NCBI RefSeq assembly: GCF_017744435.1
Contig: NZ_JAGIBG010000038.1
Location: 1-49,554 of the forward strand
Origin: Pseudomonas sp.
GTDB taxonomy: Bacteria > Pseudomonadota > Gammaproteobacteria > Pseudomonadales > Pseudomonadaceae
Direction: 5' to 3'
DNA: 49,554 nucleotides
This document shows positions 24,565 through 33,006 of the stretch, piece after piece. The notes beneath the pieces are model-generated. The model ran no database searches. It worked only from the letters and a program-made list of their open reading frames with translations, and was not told the DNA's origin. The position numbers and the translations under genes were made by a program. Each line of letters begins with the position of its first letter. The stretch's first letter is position 1.

Positions 24565-25353
24565 ATGCCCCACATCGCCCAACTGCTGTGCATCTTGCTG
24601 CTCGCCTGCCTGAGCCCGATGGCGCTGGGCGAGCGGCTGCGCCTGGTCAGCGACGACTGGGCGCCCTATGTGTATCGCGAAGACGGCCGGGTCAGGGGGA
24701 TCGACTACGAAGTCACCACCGAGGTGTTTCGCCGCCTGGGTGTCGAGGTGGACTGGCAATTCCTGCCGTGGAAACGCTGCCTGGCACTGGTGGAGCAAGG
24801 CCTGGCTGACGGGGTGATGGACACTTTTCAAGTTGAGTCGCGCAGCACCTACATGGTTTATCCGGCAGAACCCATGTCCGATGTCGAGTTCGTGCTGTAT
24901 CAGGCCAGCGATCGGCGCCATGCCATCCGCCAGCTGAATGATCTCGCCGGCCTGACCGTAGGCACGTCACCGGGCTACGCCTACGACAAGGCATTCAACG
25001 AATCCCCGGACTTCCGCCGCGAAACCGCGCCGAGCCACGAAGCCAACTTCGGCAAACTCATTCGCGGGCGCATCGATCTGCTGGTCACCGACCGCCTGGT
25101 CGGGCGCTACCTGCGCAAACAGCTAGGCCTCGAACAGCAGGTCGAAGAACTGCCCTTGCTCATCAGCCGTCAGGCGCAGTATCTGGGCCTGGCGCGCAAA
25201 CCCGGGCGCGAACAACTGGCCCAGGCGTTTACCGAAGAACTGCGTCGTTTCAAGCAGGAACCAGCGTTCGAGGCGATTATCGAACACTACATCGGCGACG
25301 CAGGCGATCTTGCCGGCGCCGTTGAGCAGCAGGAAAGCAGCACGCTGCGTTAG
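24565..25353 (+). CDS. Periplasmic substrate-binding protein (solute-binding family 3), orphan
   Basis: A 262-residue secreted protein: signal peptide about 1-22 (MPHIAQLLCILLLACLSPMALG), then RLRLVSDDWAPYVY, the same opening as the binding protein at 151-888. The middle (VDWQFLPWKRCLALVEQGLADG and LAGLTVGTSPGYAYDKAF) has the usual two-lobe pattern. No Shine-Dalgarno sequence is evident before the ATG, so the start is chosen by the signal peptide. No transporter genes are near. The ligand is unknown. Confidence 0.85.
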   Translation: MPHIAQLLCILLLACLSPMALGERLRLVSDDWAPYVYREDGRVRGIDYEVTTEVFRRLGVEVDWQFLPWKRCLALVEQGLADGVMDTFQVESRSTYMVYPAEPMSDVEFVLYQASDRRHAIRQLNDLAGLTVGTSPGYAYDKAFNESPDFRRETAPSHEANFGKLIRGRIDLLVTDRLVGRYLRKQLGLEQQVEELPLLISRQAQYLGLARKPGREQLAQAFTEELRRFKQEPAFEAIIEHYIGDAGDLAGAVEQQESSTLR

Positions 25354-25357
25354 CTCT

Positions 25358-25365
25358 GTTATACT
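25358..25365 (+). promoter_or_regulatory. Probable extended -10 promoter element of rhlE2
   Basis: TGTTATACT fits an extended -10 (TGn plus TATACT at 25360-25365), 5 bases after the preceding stop codon. No clear -35 is seen, which extended -10 promoters can lack. It would give rhlE2 a leader of about 200 bases. Confidence 0.55.
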
Positions 25366-25571
25366 CGGGCCTTCCCGCCCGGCTCACGCCCGGACGCTCG
25401 GCCTCGCAACAGGCATCCCGATCGGCATCGACGCCCCTTGGCGTCCACCCTCCGCTTCCCGGATGTGCAGTGAAAGCCCAGCTGGACCGGACGCGATCGC
25501 ATCCCTTCGATGCCCGTCGCGCCAGGCAGAACATCCCAACGGGCCCAGCCCCCACGAGAACAGGATTGCCC

Positions 25572-27476
25572 ATGTCCTTTGCTTCCCTCGGTCTCTCCGA
25601 GGCTCTTGTCCGCGCTATCGAGGCAGCGGGCTACACCCAGCCGACCCCGGTGCAACAGCGGGCCATTCCCGCCGTACTGCAAGGCCGCGACCTGATGGTT
25701 GCTGCACAGACTGGTACTGGTAAAACCGGCGGCTTCGCCTTGCCGATCCTCGAGCGCCTGTTCCCGGCCGGCCACCCCGACAAATCCCAGCGTCATGGCC
25801 CGCGCCAGCCGCGCGTCCTGGTCCTGACGCCGACCCGCGAACTCGCCGCCCAGGTACACGACAGCTTCAAGGTGTACGCCCGCGACCTGCCACTGGTCAG
25901 CGCCTGCATCTTCGGCGGTGTCGGCATGAACCCGCAGATCCAGGCCATTGCCAAGGGTGTCGACGTGCTCGTCGCCTGCCCGGGCCGCCTGCTCGACCTG
26001 GCCGGCCAAGGTAAGGTGGACCTGGCCCATGTGGAAATCCTGGTCCTCGACGAAGCCGACCGCATGCTCGACATGGGCTTCATCCATGACGTCAAGAAGG
26101 TCCTTGCCCGCCTGCCGGCCAAGCGCCAGAACCTGCTGTTCTCGGCGACCTTCTCCAAGGACATCACCGACCTGGCCGACAAGCTCCTGCACAACCCGGA
26201 GCGCATCGAGGTCACTCCGCCGAACACCACCGTCGAGCGTATCGAGCAGCGCGTCTACCGCCTGCCCGCCAGCCACAAGCGTGCCCTGCTGGCGCACTTG
26301 ATCACGCTGGGTGCCTGGGAGCAGGTACTGGTGTTCACCCGTACCAAGCACGGCGCCAACCGCCTGGCCGAATACCTGGAAAAGCACGGCCTGACCGCTG
26401 CCGCGATCCACGGCAACAAGAGCCAGAACGCCCGCACCAAGGCCCTGGCCGACTTCAAGGCCAACAGCGTGCGCGTGCTGGTAGCCACCGACATCGCTGC
26501 CCGTGGCCTGGACATCGACCAATTGCCCCACGTGGTCAACTTCGAGCTGCCGAACGTCGAGGAAGACTACGTACACCGCATCGGCCGTACCGGCCGTGCC
26601 GGGCGCTCGGGCGAGGCCATCTCCATGGTCGCGCCTGATGAAGAAAAGCTGCTCAAGAGCATCGAACGGGTCACCAAGCAAAAGATCCCGGATGGCGACT
26701 TGATGGGCTTCGATGCCAGCCAGGTAGAAGCTGAAAAGCCCGAAGTGCGCGAGCGCCAGCCGAACAACGGCCGCGGCGGCCGCAACCAGCAGCAGGCCCG
26801 CGGCGAAGGCAGCAAAGACGCCAACGGCGGCCGCAAGGACAAGGGCAAGGACAAAGGCAAGGCCAAGCAGCAGGCAGCTGACAAGCCGGCCGACAAGGAA
26901 AAGTCCGGCGACAAGCAACAGCAGCAGCGCAAGCCGCGTGACAAGAAACCGCGTCAGCAACAGCAGGCCAGCAACAACTCCGCACCGAAAGCGCCGGCCG
27001 ATCGTGACCCGGAAGAATTCCTGGACGACGATATCGACAACTTCGGTAACCGCGCCGACTACGTCAGCCCTTACCAGGGCAAGGGCCAGGGCCGTAACCG
27101 CCGCCCAGGCGGCGCCGGCCAGGGGCAAGGCCAGCAGGGCCAAGGCCAATCCCAGCGCAGCAACAACGGCGGTGGCCAAGGCCAGGGCCGCAATGCTGGC
27201 GGCCAGCAGCGCAGCGCCAGCGGCGACAAGCGCCCACGCTCCAACAACGGTGGCGGCGCCCGTCGTGACAACAATGCCGGTGGCCGCAACCGCTCGGCCG
27301 GCCGTGACGATGCCTCGCGTCAGGAGCCGGCAGTACGCAGCACCCGCGAGCAGCACCAGCCCGTGATCATCCGCAAGGAATCCAAGCTCGACCGTTACCC
27401 GACGCCAGAGCAGCTGGACGATCTGCCGAGCCGCCCGCGCGGTGAACGCCCAGCACTGCTCACCCGCAAGGGCTGA
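25572..27476 (+). CDS. rhlE2: DEAD-box RNA helicase RhlE2
   Basis: A 634-residue ATP-dependent RNA helicase. Motifs in order: Q motif (GYTQPTPVQQ, residues 20-29), Walker A AQTGTGKT (45-52), DEAD in VLDEADRML, SAT in LFSATF, then ATDIAARGLDI and HRIGRTGRAGR. The core ends near residue 385; the remaining 250 residues are a low-complexity tail rich in Gln, Gly, Asn, Arg and Lys. Position next to metF/ahcY matches P. aeruginosa PA0428, RhlE2, whose tail is reported to bind RNase E; the symbol rests on that synteny and length. The ATG at 25572 has AGGA upstream; the frame is open 34 codons further up, but the family alignment starts at MSFASLGL. Confidence 0.9.
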   Translation: MSFASLGLSEALVRAIEAAGYTQPTPVQQRAIPAVLQGRDLMVAAQTGTGKTGGFALPILERLFPAGHPDKSQRHGPRQPRVLVLTPTRELAAQVHDSFKVYARDLPLVSACIFGGVGMNPQIQAIAKGVDVLVACPGRLLDLAGQGKVDLAHVEILVLDEADRMLDMGFIHDVKKVLARLPAKRQNLLFSATFSKDITDLADKLLHNPERIEVTPPNTTVERIEQRVYRLPASHKRALLAHLITLGAWEQVLVFTRTKHGANRLAEYLEKHGLTAAAIHGNKSQNARTKALADFKANSVRVLVATDIAARGLDIDQLPHVVNFELPNVEEDYVHRIGRTGRAGRSGEAISMVAPDEEKLLKSIERVTKQKIPDGDLMGFDASQVEAEKPEVRERQPNNGRGGRNQQQARGEGSKDANGGRKDKGKDKGKAKQQAADKPADKEKSGDKQQQQRKPRDKKPRQQQQASNNSAPKAPADRDPEEFLDDDIDNFGNRADYVSPYQGKGQGRNRRPGGAGQGQGQQGQGQSQRSNNGGGQGQGRNAGGQQRSASGDKRPRSNNGGGARRDNNAGGRNRSAGRDDASRQEPAVRSTREQHQPVIIRKESKLDRYPTPEQLDDLPSRPRGERPALLTRKG

Positions 27477-27492
27477 GTCGCGCATCAGGCAT

Positions 27493-27526
27493 AAAAAAAA
27501 CGCCGCCCAATGGGCGGCGTTTTTTA
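27493..27526. terminator. Two-way intrinsic terminator between rhlE2 and yceI
   Basis: CGCCGCCC (27501-27508) pairs with GGGCGGCG (27512-27519), flanked by an A8 run on the left and a T6 run on the right. It therefore works as a Rho-independent terminator in both directions for the convergent genes. Confidence 0.95.
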
Positions 27527-27541
27527 TTGCCTGGGCAATGC

Positions 27542-28120
27542 TTACTTCTGCTTCACACCTTCGACACTGATGTCCAGGTCCAGAGTCTGCGAAGTCGGGC
27601 CTGGGCCCTTGATGCCGAAGTCGTTCAGGTTCAGCGTGGTGGTGGCGTTGAAACCAGCGCGCTCGCCGCCCCACGGGTCCTTGCCCTCACCGTTGAAGGT
27701 AGCCTTGAAGGTGACGGGCTTGGTCACGCCGTGCAGGGTCAGGTCACCGGTCACGTCAGCAGTCTTCTCGCCAGTCGATTTGACAGCGGTGGAGACAAAC
27801 TTGGCATCCGGGTATTTGGCGACGTCCAGGAAGTCCTTGCTGGCGATGTGCTTGTCGCGCTCGGCATGGTTCGACCAGACACTGGCAGTCTTCAGGTCGA
27901 CGTTGATCTTGCTGGCTTCAGGCTTGGCGCTGTCCCAGGAGAAGTCGCCGCTGAAGTCCTTGAAGGTACCGTGGATGAAGCTGTAGCCCAGGTGGCTGAT
28001 CTTCCAGTCGACGAACGCGTGCTGGCCTTCCTTGTCGATCTTGTACTCGGCAGCCATGGCCTGGCCGGCGGAGAACAGAGCGGTACCGAGCGCCAGAGCG
28101 GCAAAAGTCTTTTTCAACAT
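27542..28120 (-). CDS. YceI-family periplasmic protein
   Basis: A 192-residue exported protein: signal peptide 1-23 (cut after QAMA), then the YceI lipocalin-like barrel that binds isoprenoids such as polyprenyl quinones. YKIDKEGQHAFVDWKISHLG at the start and GVTKPVTFKATFNGEG further on are typical. The ATG at 28120 is fixed by the signal peptide, with AAGG just upstream. It follows the cytochrome b561 gene by 34 bases; YceI and b561 are commonly paired, suggesting the barrel carries a quinone or lipid for the membrane cytochrome. Confidence 0.93.
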   Translation of the reverse strand: MLKKTFAALALGTALFSAGQAMAAEYKIDKEGQHAFVDWKISHLGYSFIHGTFKDFSGDFSWDSAKPEASKINVDLKTASVWSNHAERDKHIASKDFLDVAKYPDAKFVSTAVKSTGEKTADVTGDLTLHGVTKPVTFKATFNGEGKDPWGGERAGFNATTTLNLNDFGIKGPGPTSQTLDLDISVEGVKQK

Positions 28121-28154
28121 CCTTACTTCCTTCCTATGCAATTGAGGTTGAGAG

Positions 28155-28706
28155 TCAAGCTTTGCGGCCCAGCATGCGGGTCAGGGTCGCGTCACGGTCG
28201 ATGAAATGGTGTTTCAAGGCTGCCAGGGCATGCAGCACGGCAAAGATCACCAGGCCCCATGCCAGCCACAGATGAATCACGCCGGCCACGTCCGCCTGAT
28301 CAGGCAGGTCGCTGATCAGCGCCGGCACGTCGAACAAGCCGAACACTGGAATGCCGACGCCATCGGCAGTGGAAATCAGGTAACCGGCGAGCATGACGGC
28401 AAACAGCCCCAGGTACAGCGCCAGATGCCCCAGCTTGGCCGCCATGCGGGTGAATGCCCCGTGGTTGGCCGGTGCCGGCGGTGGCGGGGTGATGAAACGC
28501 CAGACCACACGCAGCAGCATCACCGCCAGCAACACCAGGCCGATGCTCTTGTGCAGGTCCGGGCCGGCCTTGCGCCAAGGGTCGTAGTAGTCGAGACCGA
28601 CCATCCACAGGCCCAGGCCGAACAGACCGAAGACTGCCAGTGCAACGCCCCAGTGCAGGACGATGCTGACCACGCCATAGCGAGAAGGTGAGTTGCGCAG
28701 TTGCAT
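28155..28706 (-). CDS. Cytochrome b561 family protein
   Basis: A 183-residue inner-membrane dihaem cytochrome with four TM segments (about 12-33, 50-70, 92-112, 143-163). Haem-ligand histidines are in SIVLHWGVAL, DLHKSIGLV, HLALYLG and HLWLAWGLV/LHALAAL. Such proteins pass electrons between ubiquinol and periplasmic acceptors or superoxide. First gene of the pair with yceI. Its upstream region (28707-28800) is AT-rich and probably holds the promoter. Confidence 0.92.
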   Translation of the reverse strand: MQLRNSPSRYGVVSIVLHWGVALAVFGLFGLGLWMVGLDYYDPWRKAGPDLHKSIGLVLLAVMLLRVVWRFITPPPPAPANHGAFTRMAAKLGHLALYLGLFAVMLAGYLISTADGVGIPVFGLFDVPALISDLPDQADVAGVIHLWLAWGLVIFAVLHALAALKHHFIDRDATLTRMLGRKA

Positions 28707-28866
28707 GATGACGTGGTTCCCCGTGAAAGCTGTGCACAGACTAACGCGTAACGTATCGAATAAAAGCTTAAAAAACTGCTTTGGATTATCGATAAATACG
28801 ATGATTAGTGTGTGAGTTTCCTATTAAGGAAACATTAACAATAGCCGGAGAGTTAAGGGTTTCCAG

Positions 28867-28894
28867 CCTCTTCACGGGTAAGCCCGCGAAGAGG
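28867..28894. repeat. Single REP-like stem-loop
   Basis: CCTCTTC-a-CGGG, loop TAAG, CCCG-c-GAAGAGG: one REP unit with a short loop, 13 bases after the amine oxidase stop (minus strand). It may act as the 3' end structure of that gene; the rest of the 200-base gap up to 28706 is AT-rich and likely carries the cytochrome b561 promoter. Confidence 0.75.
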
Positions 28895-28906
28895 CCAGCA
28901 CAGGGA

Positions 28907-30670
28907 TCAGTTTGCCTTGGCCTGGGTATTGTCCACCGGCTTCTTCACTGGCTCGGATTTGACCGTGGCTTTTTTCGGCTCGACCGCCTTTTTCGCCTGT
29001 TTGACCGCAGGCTTGTGCGCCGGCGCATGCTTGGCCGGGGCTGCCTTGGTTGCGGCAGGCTTGGCCGGCTCCTCCTTGGCGATTTCAGCGGGAGCAGCAG
29101 GGGCAGTGACAGGAGCGGGTGCGGGGACGGGTGCAACTTCCTCGACCTTGGCTACTGGCGCGGCCTTCACCTCAGGCTTGTCCGCCCCCCCGAACAGGCG
29201 CGAGAAGAACCCGCCTCCACTGTCCTTCTTCGCCACCGCTGCACCTGCTGTCGCCGCGGCCGCGACGGTCGCCGCCTTGGCCGGGTCGAACGACTTGCCG
29301 GCCAGCAGGTCCTGCACCTGGCTGGCAGCACGCTGGCCGCTGCGCAGGGCGCCTTCGAGGGTGCCTGGGTAAAGCGCATCGGTGTGCTCACCGGCAAAGG
29401 TGATGCGCTGCACCGGGCGCTCCCACAGACGCCAGTACTTGCTGATCTGCCCCGGGCCGTAGGCCAGGTAGGCACCACCGGTGCCCGCATCGATGCTGTA
29501 ACGCTTGACCTCGTAACCGGTGAACGCGCCACGGGCCTGTGGATAGAACGCATGCAGGCGGATCAGTACCTGATCGACCATCTGCTTGTCGCCGAAGGCC
29601 TGCAGCAACCGCGCGTTGTCACCCGACAGGTTGATCACAACGTTGGCGCCACCCTTGAGTGCCGGCTCGATCCACAGCATGCCGAGGCCGGCATTGCTGA
29701 AGATTTCACCCGACATGCGTGCACGGCTTTCCCATACCGGCTGCTTGAACTTGAGCATCAGCTGGTCGCGCCAGCCGTAGTTGGTGCCCTTGAGTGCGGC
29801 CACGTGCTGGGTGTCCAGGCCAGGCGTGATCTGGATCTTGGCCAGCGCCCGCAGTGGCACCGCCATCACCAGGTAATCGGCCTTGTAGTCCGTGCTGCCG
29901 ACCTTGACGTTGACGCCATCCTTGTCCTGCACGATCGCCGTGACCGGCGAGCTGGTCTTGATGGTCTTCAGCTGCTTGACGAATGCCTGGGCCAGCACCG
30001 GGCTGCCGCCAGGCAGGCGTGCGGCACGCAGGTCACGATCACTGACGCCACGGTAGACGCGGTTCTGCTGGGCGAAGTAGAGCAGCGACAGGCGCGATGG
30101 CTCGTCATAGCGAGTGCGGATCTGCTGGTTGATCAGCTGACGCGCGGTGGTCGGCAATTGCAGCTTGTCGAGCCAGGTGGACACGTTCATCTGGTCGAGG
30201 GCGAACAGGGTACTGTTCGCCTGCGGGTTGAGCGGGTCATCGATCGAACGGGCCAGGTCGTCGAGGGTCTTCTCGTAGCGCTTGAGCGCCTCGGCGGTGG
30301 CCGGTTGCTTGGTGGCCAGGTCCGTGCCACTGAAGTACTCACCGTCGATCAGGTAACCCGGGGTACGCACGAACTCCGGCGCGGGCAGTGTTTCAAGCTT
30401 GAAACGGTCGAGGTACTGGTTCAGCACTGGCTGGGACTTGGCGTTACCGATCCACTCGCTGGTGGCCAGGCCCGATCGCCCGCCCATGCCCGACTTGGCC
30501 TCCAGCAGGGTGACCTGCCAACCCTTGTTCTGCAGCTCATAGGCCGCGGTCAAACCTGCCAGGCCGCCACCCACCACGATTGCCGAGGGTGTCTTGTCCT
30601 TTGCCAGCGCGGCGCCGCTGGACACACCGATCAATACCAACGCGCACAGGCGCACCCAAGCAGCAGCCAT
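28907..30670 (-). CDS. Exported FAD-dependent amine oxidase with Lys/Ala/Pro-rich tail
   Basis: A 587-residue flavin amine oxidase. It begins with a signal peptide (1-23, cut after GAALA), then the FAD dinucleotide site AIVVGGGLAGLTAAYELQ and LLEAKSGMGGRSG; the closing flavin motif is TFAGEHTDALYPGTLEGALRSG. The catalytic part ends near residue 460. The last 120 residues are an AKPA-type tail: GGGFFSRLFGG, a PAPAPVTAPAAPAE stretch and many Lys/Ala repeats. The tail resembles histone-H1-like or cell-wall-spanning segments and is not part of the enzyme fold. Substrate unknown: a periplasmic mono- or polyamine is plausible. It stands alone, convergent with nothing and divergent from the 163-residue gene. 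Confidence 0.85.
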   Translation of the reverse strand: MAAAWVRLCALVLIGVSSGAALAKDKTPSAIVVGGGLAGLTAAYELQNKGWQVTLLEAKSGMGGRSGLATSEWIGNAKSQPVLNQYLDRFKLETLPAPEFVRTPGYLIDGEYFSGTDLATKQPATAEALKRYEKTLDDLARSIDDPLNPQANSTLFALDQMNVSTWLDKLQLPTTARQLINQQIRTRYDEPSRLSLLYFAQQNRVYRGVSDRDLRAARLPGGSPVLAQAFVKQLKTIKTSSPVTAIVQDKDGVNVKVGSTDYKADYLVMAVPLRALAKIQITPGLDTQHVAALKGTNYGWRDQLMLKFKQPVWESRARMSGEIFSNAGLGMLWIEPALKGGANVVINLSGDNARLLQAFGDKQMVDQVLIRLHAFYPQARGAFTGYEVKRYSIDAGTGGAYLAYGPGQISKYWRLWERPVQRITFAGEHTDALYPGTLEGALRSGQRAASQVQDLLAGKSFDPAKAATVAAAATAGAAVAKKDSGGGFFSRLFGGADKPEVKAAPVAKVEEVAPVPAPAPVTAPAAPAEIAKEEPAKPAATKAAPAKHAPAHKPAVKQAKKAVEPKKATVKSEPVKKPVDNTQAKAN

Positions 30671-30882
30671 GTCGGCGAACTCCGAGTTGAAAAAGCAGGG
30701 ATGGGAAGAGGCGGGAGTGCCCCGAGAGTCGATGCGCTAAGAATACGTCAGGTATTTGGACCCTGCCAGCACAGCGATATCAAGTGCCTTTGGCAACTGG
30801 CATTTTTGTCAGTAGTCAGGCCTCTGGCCACTAGGTGATGCTGCTGAAAGTAGCTAAAAAAACCGACAAAAGGAGCTGCACT

Positions 30883-31374
30883 ATGACCTATGAGGAGCAT
30901 TTCGCGCAGGTAGAAAGGCAATTCTTGTGGCACAACCAGACTTTACTCACCCCCTCAGGACTGAAAATCCGCTCCAACGGCACCTCATGGACCGGTTTGC
31001 ATGAAGCCTTCAAAGGCGAAGATGGCACCGAATTGGTGATCGGCGAGCACAGTGACGTGGAGATTGCTTTCAAGGAGGAAGTCGAGAGCCTGCGGCTGGA
31101 GTACTACGTGGTCAGCGACCAGCACTTCGACGATGTGCAGATGCTGCTGGATACCGACGGCTACGATATGGACCTGATTGCCCCGGTCCCGCGCAGCTTT
31201 TACTGGCTCACACTTTCCGGCAGCGGCTATACCGACTTCCGGCCGGGCCCGATCTCCACCCAACCCTATCACCAGGTCATCGATGGCCCATTTCGCCGCC
31301 TGACCATTTCCACCTCACAGGCTGGCACCGTACACATTCGCCGCCTGGAATGGACCCGCACCAAACGCCATTGA
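30883..31374 (+). CDS. Conserved-looking protein of unknown function
   Basis: A 163-residue soluble protein with no signal peptide, TM segment or family that I recognise. It is mildly acidic in the middle (EDGTELVIGEHSDVEIAFKEEVESL) and basic at the end (HIRRLEWTRTKRH). Alternating hydrophobic strands and DTDGYDMDLIAPVPRSFYWL suggest a beta-rich fold. AGGAG lies 7 bases before the ATG at 30883, a strong ribosome site, and codon use matches its neighbours, so I take it as a real gene. It is alone between the divergent amine oxidase gene and bioA. Confidence 0.75.
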   Translation: MTYEEHFAQVERQFLWHNQTLLTPSGLKIRSNGTSWTGLHEAFKGEDGTELVIGEHSDVEIAFKEEVESLRLEYYVVSDQHFDDVQMLLDTDGYDMDLIAPVPRSFYWLTLSGSGYTDFRPGPISTQPYHQVIDGPFRRLTISTSQAGTVHIRRLEWTRTKRH

Positions 31375-31452
31375 CCACTAGCGGTTGTCCTGCCCCCTGG
31401 CTTTGCTTAGGCTTACGCGGTCAAAGCAGGCAGTAAGCCAGGAGAAGTGCCC

Positions 31453-32859
31453 ATGGGCCTCAACGATCAGTGGATGCAACGCGACCTCAAGGTCCTGTGG
31501 CACCCCTGCACCCAGATGAAAGACCACGAGCAACTGCCACTGATCCCGATCCGGCGCGGTGAAGGCGTGTGGCTAGAGGACTTCGACGGCAAGCGCTATC
31601 TGGATGCCGTGAGCAGCTGGTGGGTCAACGTGTTCGGCCACGCCAACCCGCGCATCAACCAGCGTATCAAGGACCAGGTCGACCAGCTGGAACACGTGAT
31701 CCTCGCCGGCTTCAGCCACCAGCCGGTGATCGAGCTGTCCGAGCGCCTGGTCGCCATGACCCCGGCTGGCCTGGACCGGGTGTTCTATGCCGACAACGGC
31801 TCGTCGTGCATCGAAGTGGCGCTGAAGATGAGCTTCCACTACTGGCAGAACATCGGCAAACCGGCGAAAAAGCGCTTCGTGACCCTGACCAACAGCTACC
31901 ACGGCGAGACCATCGCCGCGATGTCGGTTGGCGACGTGCCGTTGTTCACCGAAACCTACAAGGCGCTGCTGCTCGACACCCTCAAGGTGCCAAGCCCCGA
32001 CTGCTACCTGCGCCCCGAGGGCATGGGCTGGGAAGAGCATTCGCGCACGATGTTCGCCGCCATGGAGCAGACCCTGGCCGAGCACCACGACACGATCTCG
32101 GCGGTAATCATCGAACCGCTGATCCAGGGTGCCGGTGGCATGCGCATGTATCACCCGGTGTACCTCAAGCTGCTGCGCGAAGCCTGCGACCGCTACGACG
32201 TGCACCTGATCCACGACGAGATCGCCGTCGGTTTCGGCCGCACCGGCACCATGTTCGCCTGCGAGCAAGCCGGCATCCGCCCGGACTTCCTGTGCCTGTC
32301 CAAGGCGCTGACCGGTGGCTACCTGCCGCTGGCCGCCTGCCTGACTACCGACAAGGTGTACCAGGCCTTCTATGACGATTACCCGACCCTGCGTGCGTTC
32401 CTCCACTCGCACAGCTACACCGGCAACCCGCTGGCCTGTGCCGCCGCCCTGGCGACGCTGGACATCTTCGAGCAGGACAACGTGATCGAGGCCAACAAGG
32501 CCCTGGCCACGCGCATGGCCAGCGCCACCGCGCACCTGGCCGATCATGCCCACGTCGCCGAAATCCGCCAGACCGGCATGGCCCTGGCCATCGAGATGGT
32601 CCAGGACAAGGCGACCAAGGCCGCTTATCCGTGGCAGGAGCGCCGTGGCCTGAAAGTGTTCGAGCACGCCCTGACCCGCGGCGCCCTGCTGCGCCCTTTG
32701 GGCAGCGTGGTGTACTTCCTGCCGCCGTACGTGATCACCCCGGAGCAGATCGACTTCCTCGCCGAAGTGGCCAGCGAAGGCATCGACATCGCCACCCGAG
32801 ATAGCGTCAGCGTCGCCGTACCGGCCAACTTCCACCCCGACTTCCGCGACCCGGGCTAA
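31453..32859 (+). CDS. bioA: Adenosylmethionine-8-amino-7-oxononanoate aminotransferase
   Basis: A 468-residue pyridoxal phosphate enzyme of biotin synthesis that aminates 7-keto-8-aminopelargonate using SAM as amino donor. LKVLWHPCTQMKDHE at the N-terminus is the BioA signature; SWWVNVFGHANPRIN, the cofactor segment IHDEIAVGFGRTGTMFACE and Lys284 in LSKALTGG, which would bind the cofactor, follow. AGGAG 8 bases before the ATG at 31453 sets the start. The other bio genes are not here, the normal pseudomonad situation. It uses the SAM made by metK. Confidence 0.96.
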   Translation: MGLNDQWMQRDLKVLWHPCTQMKDHEQLPLIPIRRGEGVWLEDFDGKRYLDAVSSWWVNVFGHANPRINQRIKDQVDQLEHVILAGFSHQPVIELSERLVAMTPAGLDRVFYADNGSSCIEVALKMSFHYWQNIGKPAKKRFVTLTNSYHGETIAAMSVGDVPLFTETYKALLLDTLKVPSPDCYLRPEGMGWEEHSRTMFAAMEQTLAEHHDTISAVIIEPLIQGAGGMRMYHPVYLKLLREACDRYDVHLIHDEIAVGFGRTGTMFACEQAGIRPDFLCLSKALTGGYLPLAACLTTDKVYQAFYDDYPTLRAFLHSHSYTGNPLACAAALATLDIFEQDNVIEANKALATRMASATAHLADHAHVAEIRQTGMALAIEMVQDKATKAAYPWQERRGLKVFEHALTRGALLRPLGSVVYFLPPYVITPEQIDFLAEVASEGIDIATRDSVSVAVPANFHPDFRDPG

Positions 32860-32884
32860 ATCCGACCGTTCGCCTTACCACTTT

Positions 32885-32975
32885 CCCTGTGGGAGCGGGC
32901 GTGCCCGCGAACAAGGGCGAAGCCCTTGCCAGGCACCGCGGTGCCTGGTTCGCGGGCACGCCCGCTCCCACAGGG
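32885..32975. repeat. Compound REP pair with nested palindromes after bioA
   Basis: Outer arms CCCTGTGGGAGCGGGCGTGC and its complement pair across 91 bases. Inside are AAGGGC-GA-GCCCTT and a perfect 20-bp palindrome CCAGGCACCGCGGTGCCTGG (32929-32948). The whole can fold as a branched structure. It lies between bioA and rsmE, both read rightward, so it probably separates the two transcripts. Confidence 0.92.
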
Positions 32976-33006
32976 GATCTGTGTCTCTCTTCTACCGAGC
33001 AAACCC

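Noticed and set aside
25359..27674. Minus-strand open frame of 771 codons opposite rhlE2
   Set aside because: Hydrophobic low-complexity shadow of the Gln/Gly-rich tail; it also runs through the two-way terminator.
30790..30882. Possible sigma-54 promoter (TGGCA-like boxes)
   Set aside because: The GG and GC dinucleotides are not 10 bases apart in any alignment tried.
32885..32975. Phage or integron attachment site
   Set aside because: No integrase, no tRNA and no direct repeats nearby; the core is a standard REP sequence.
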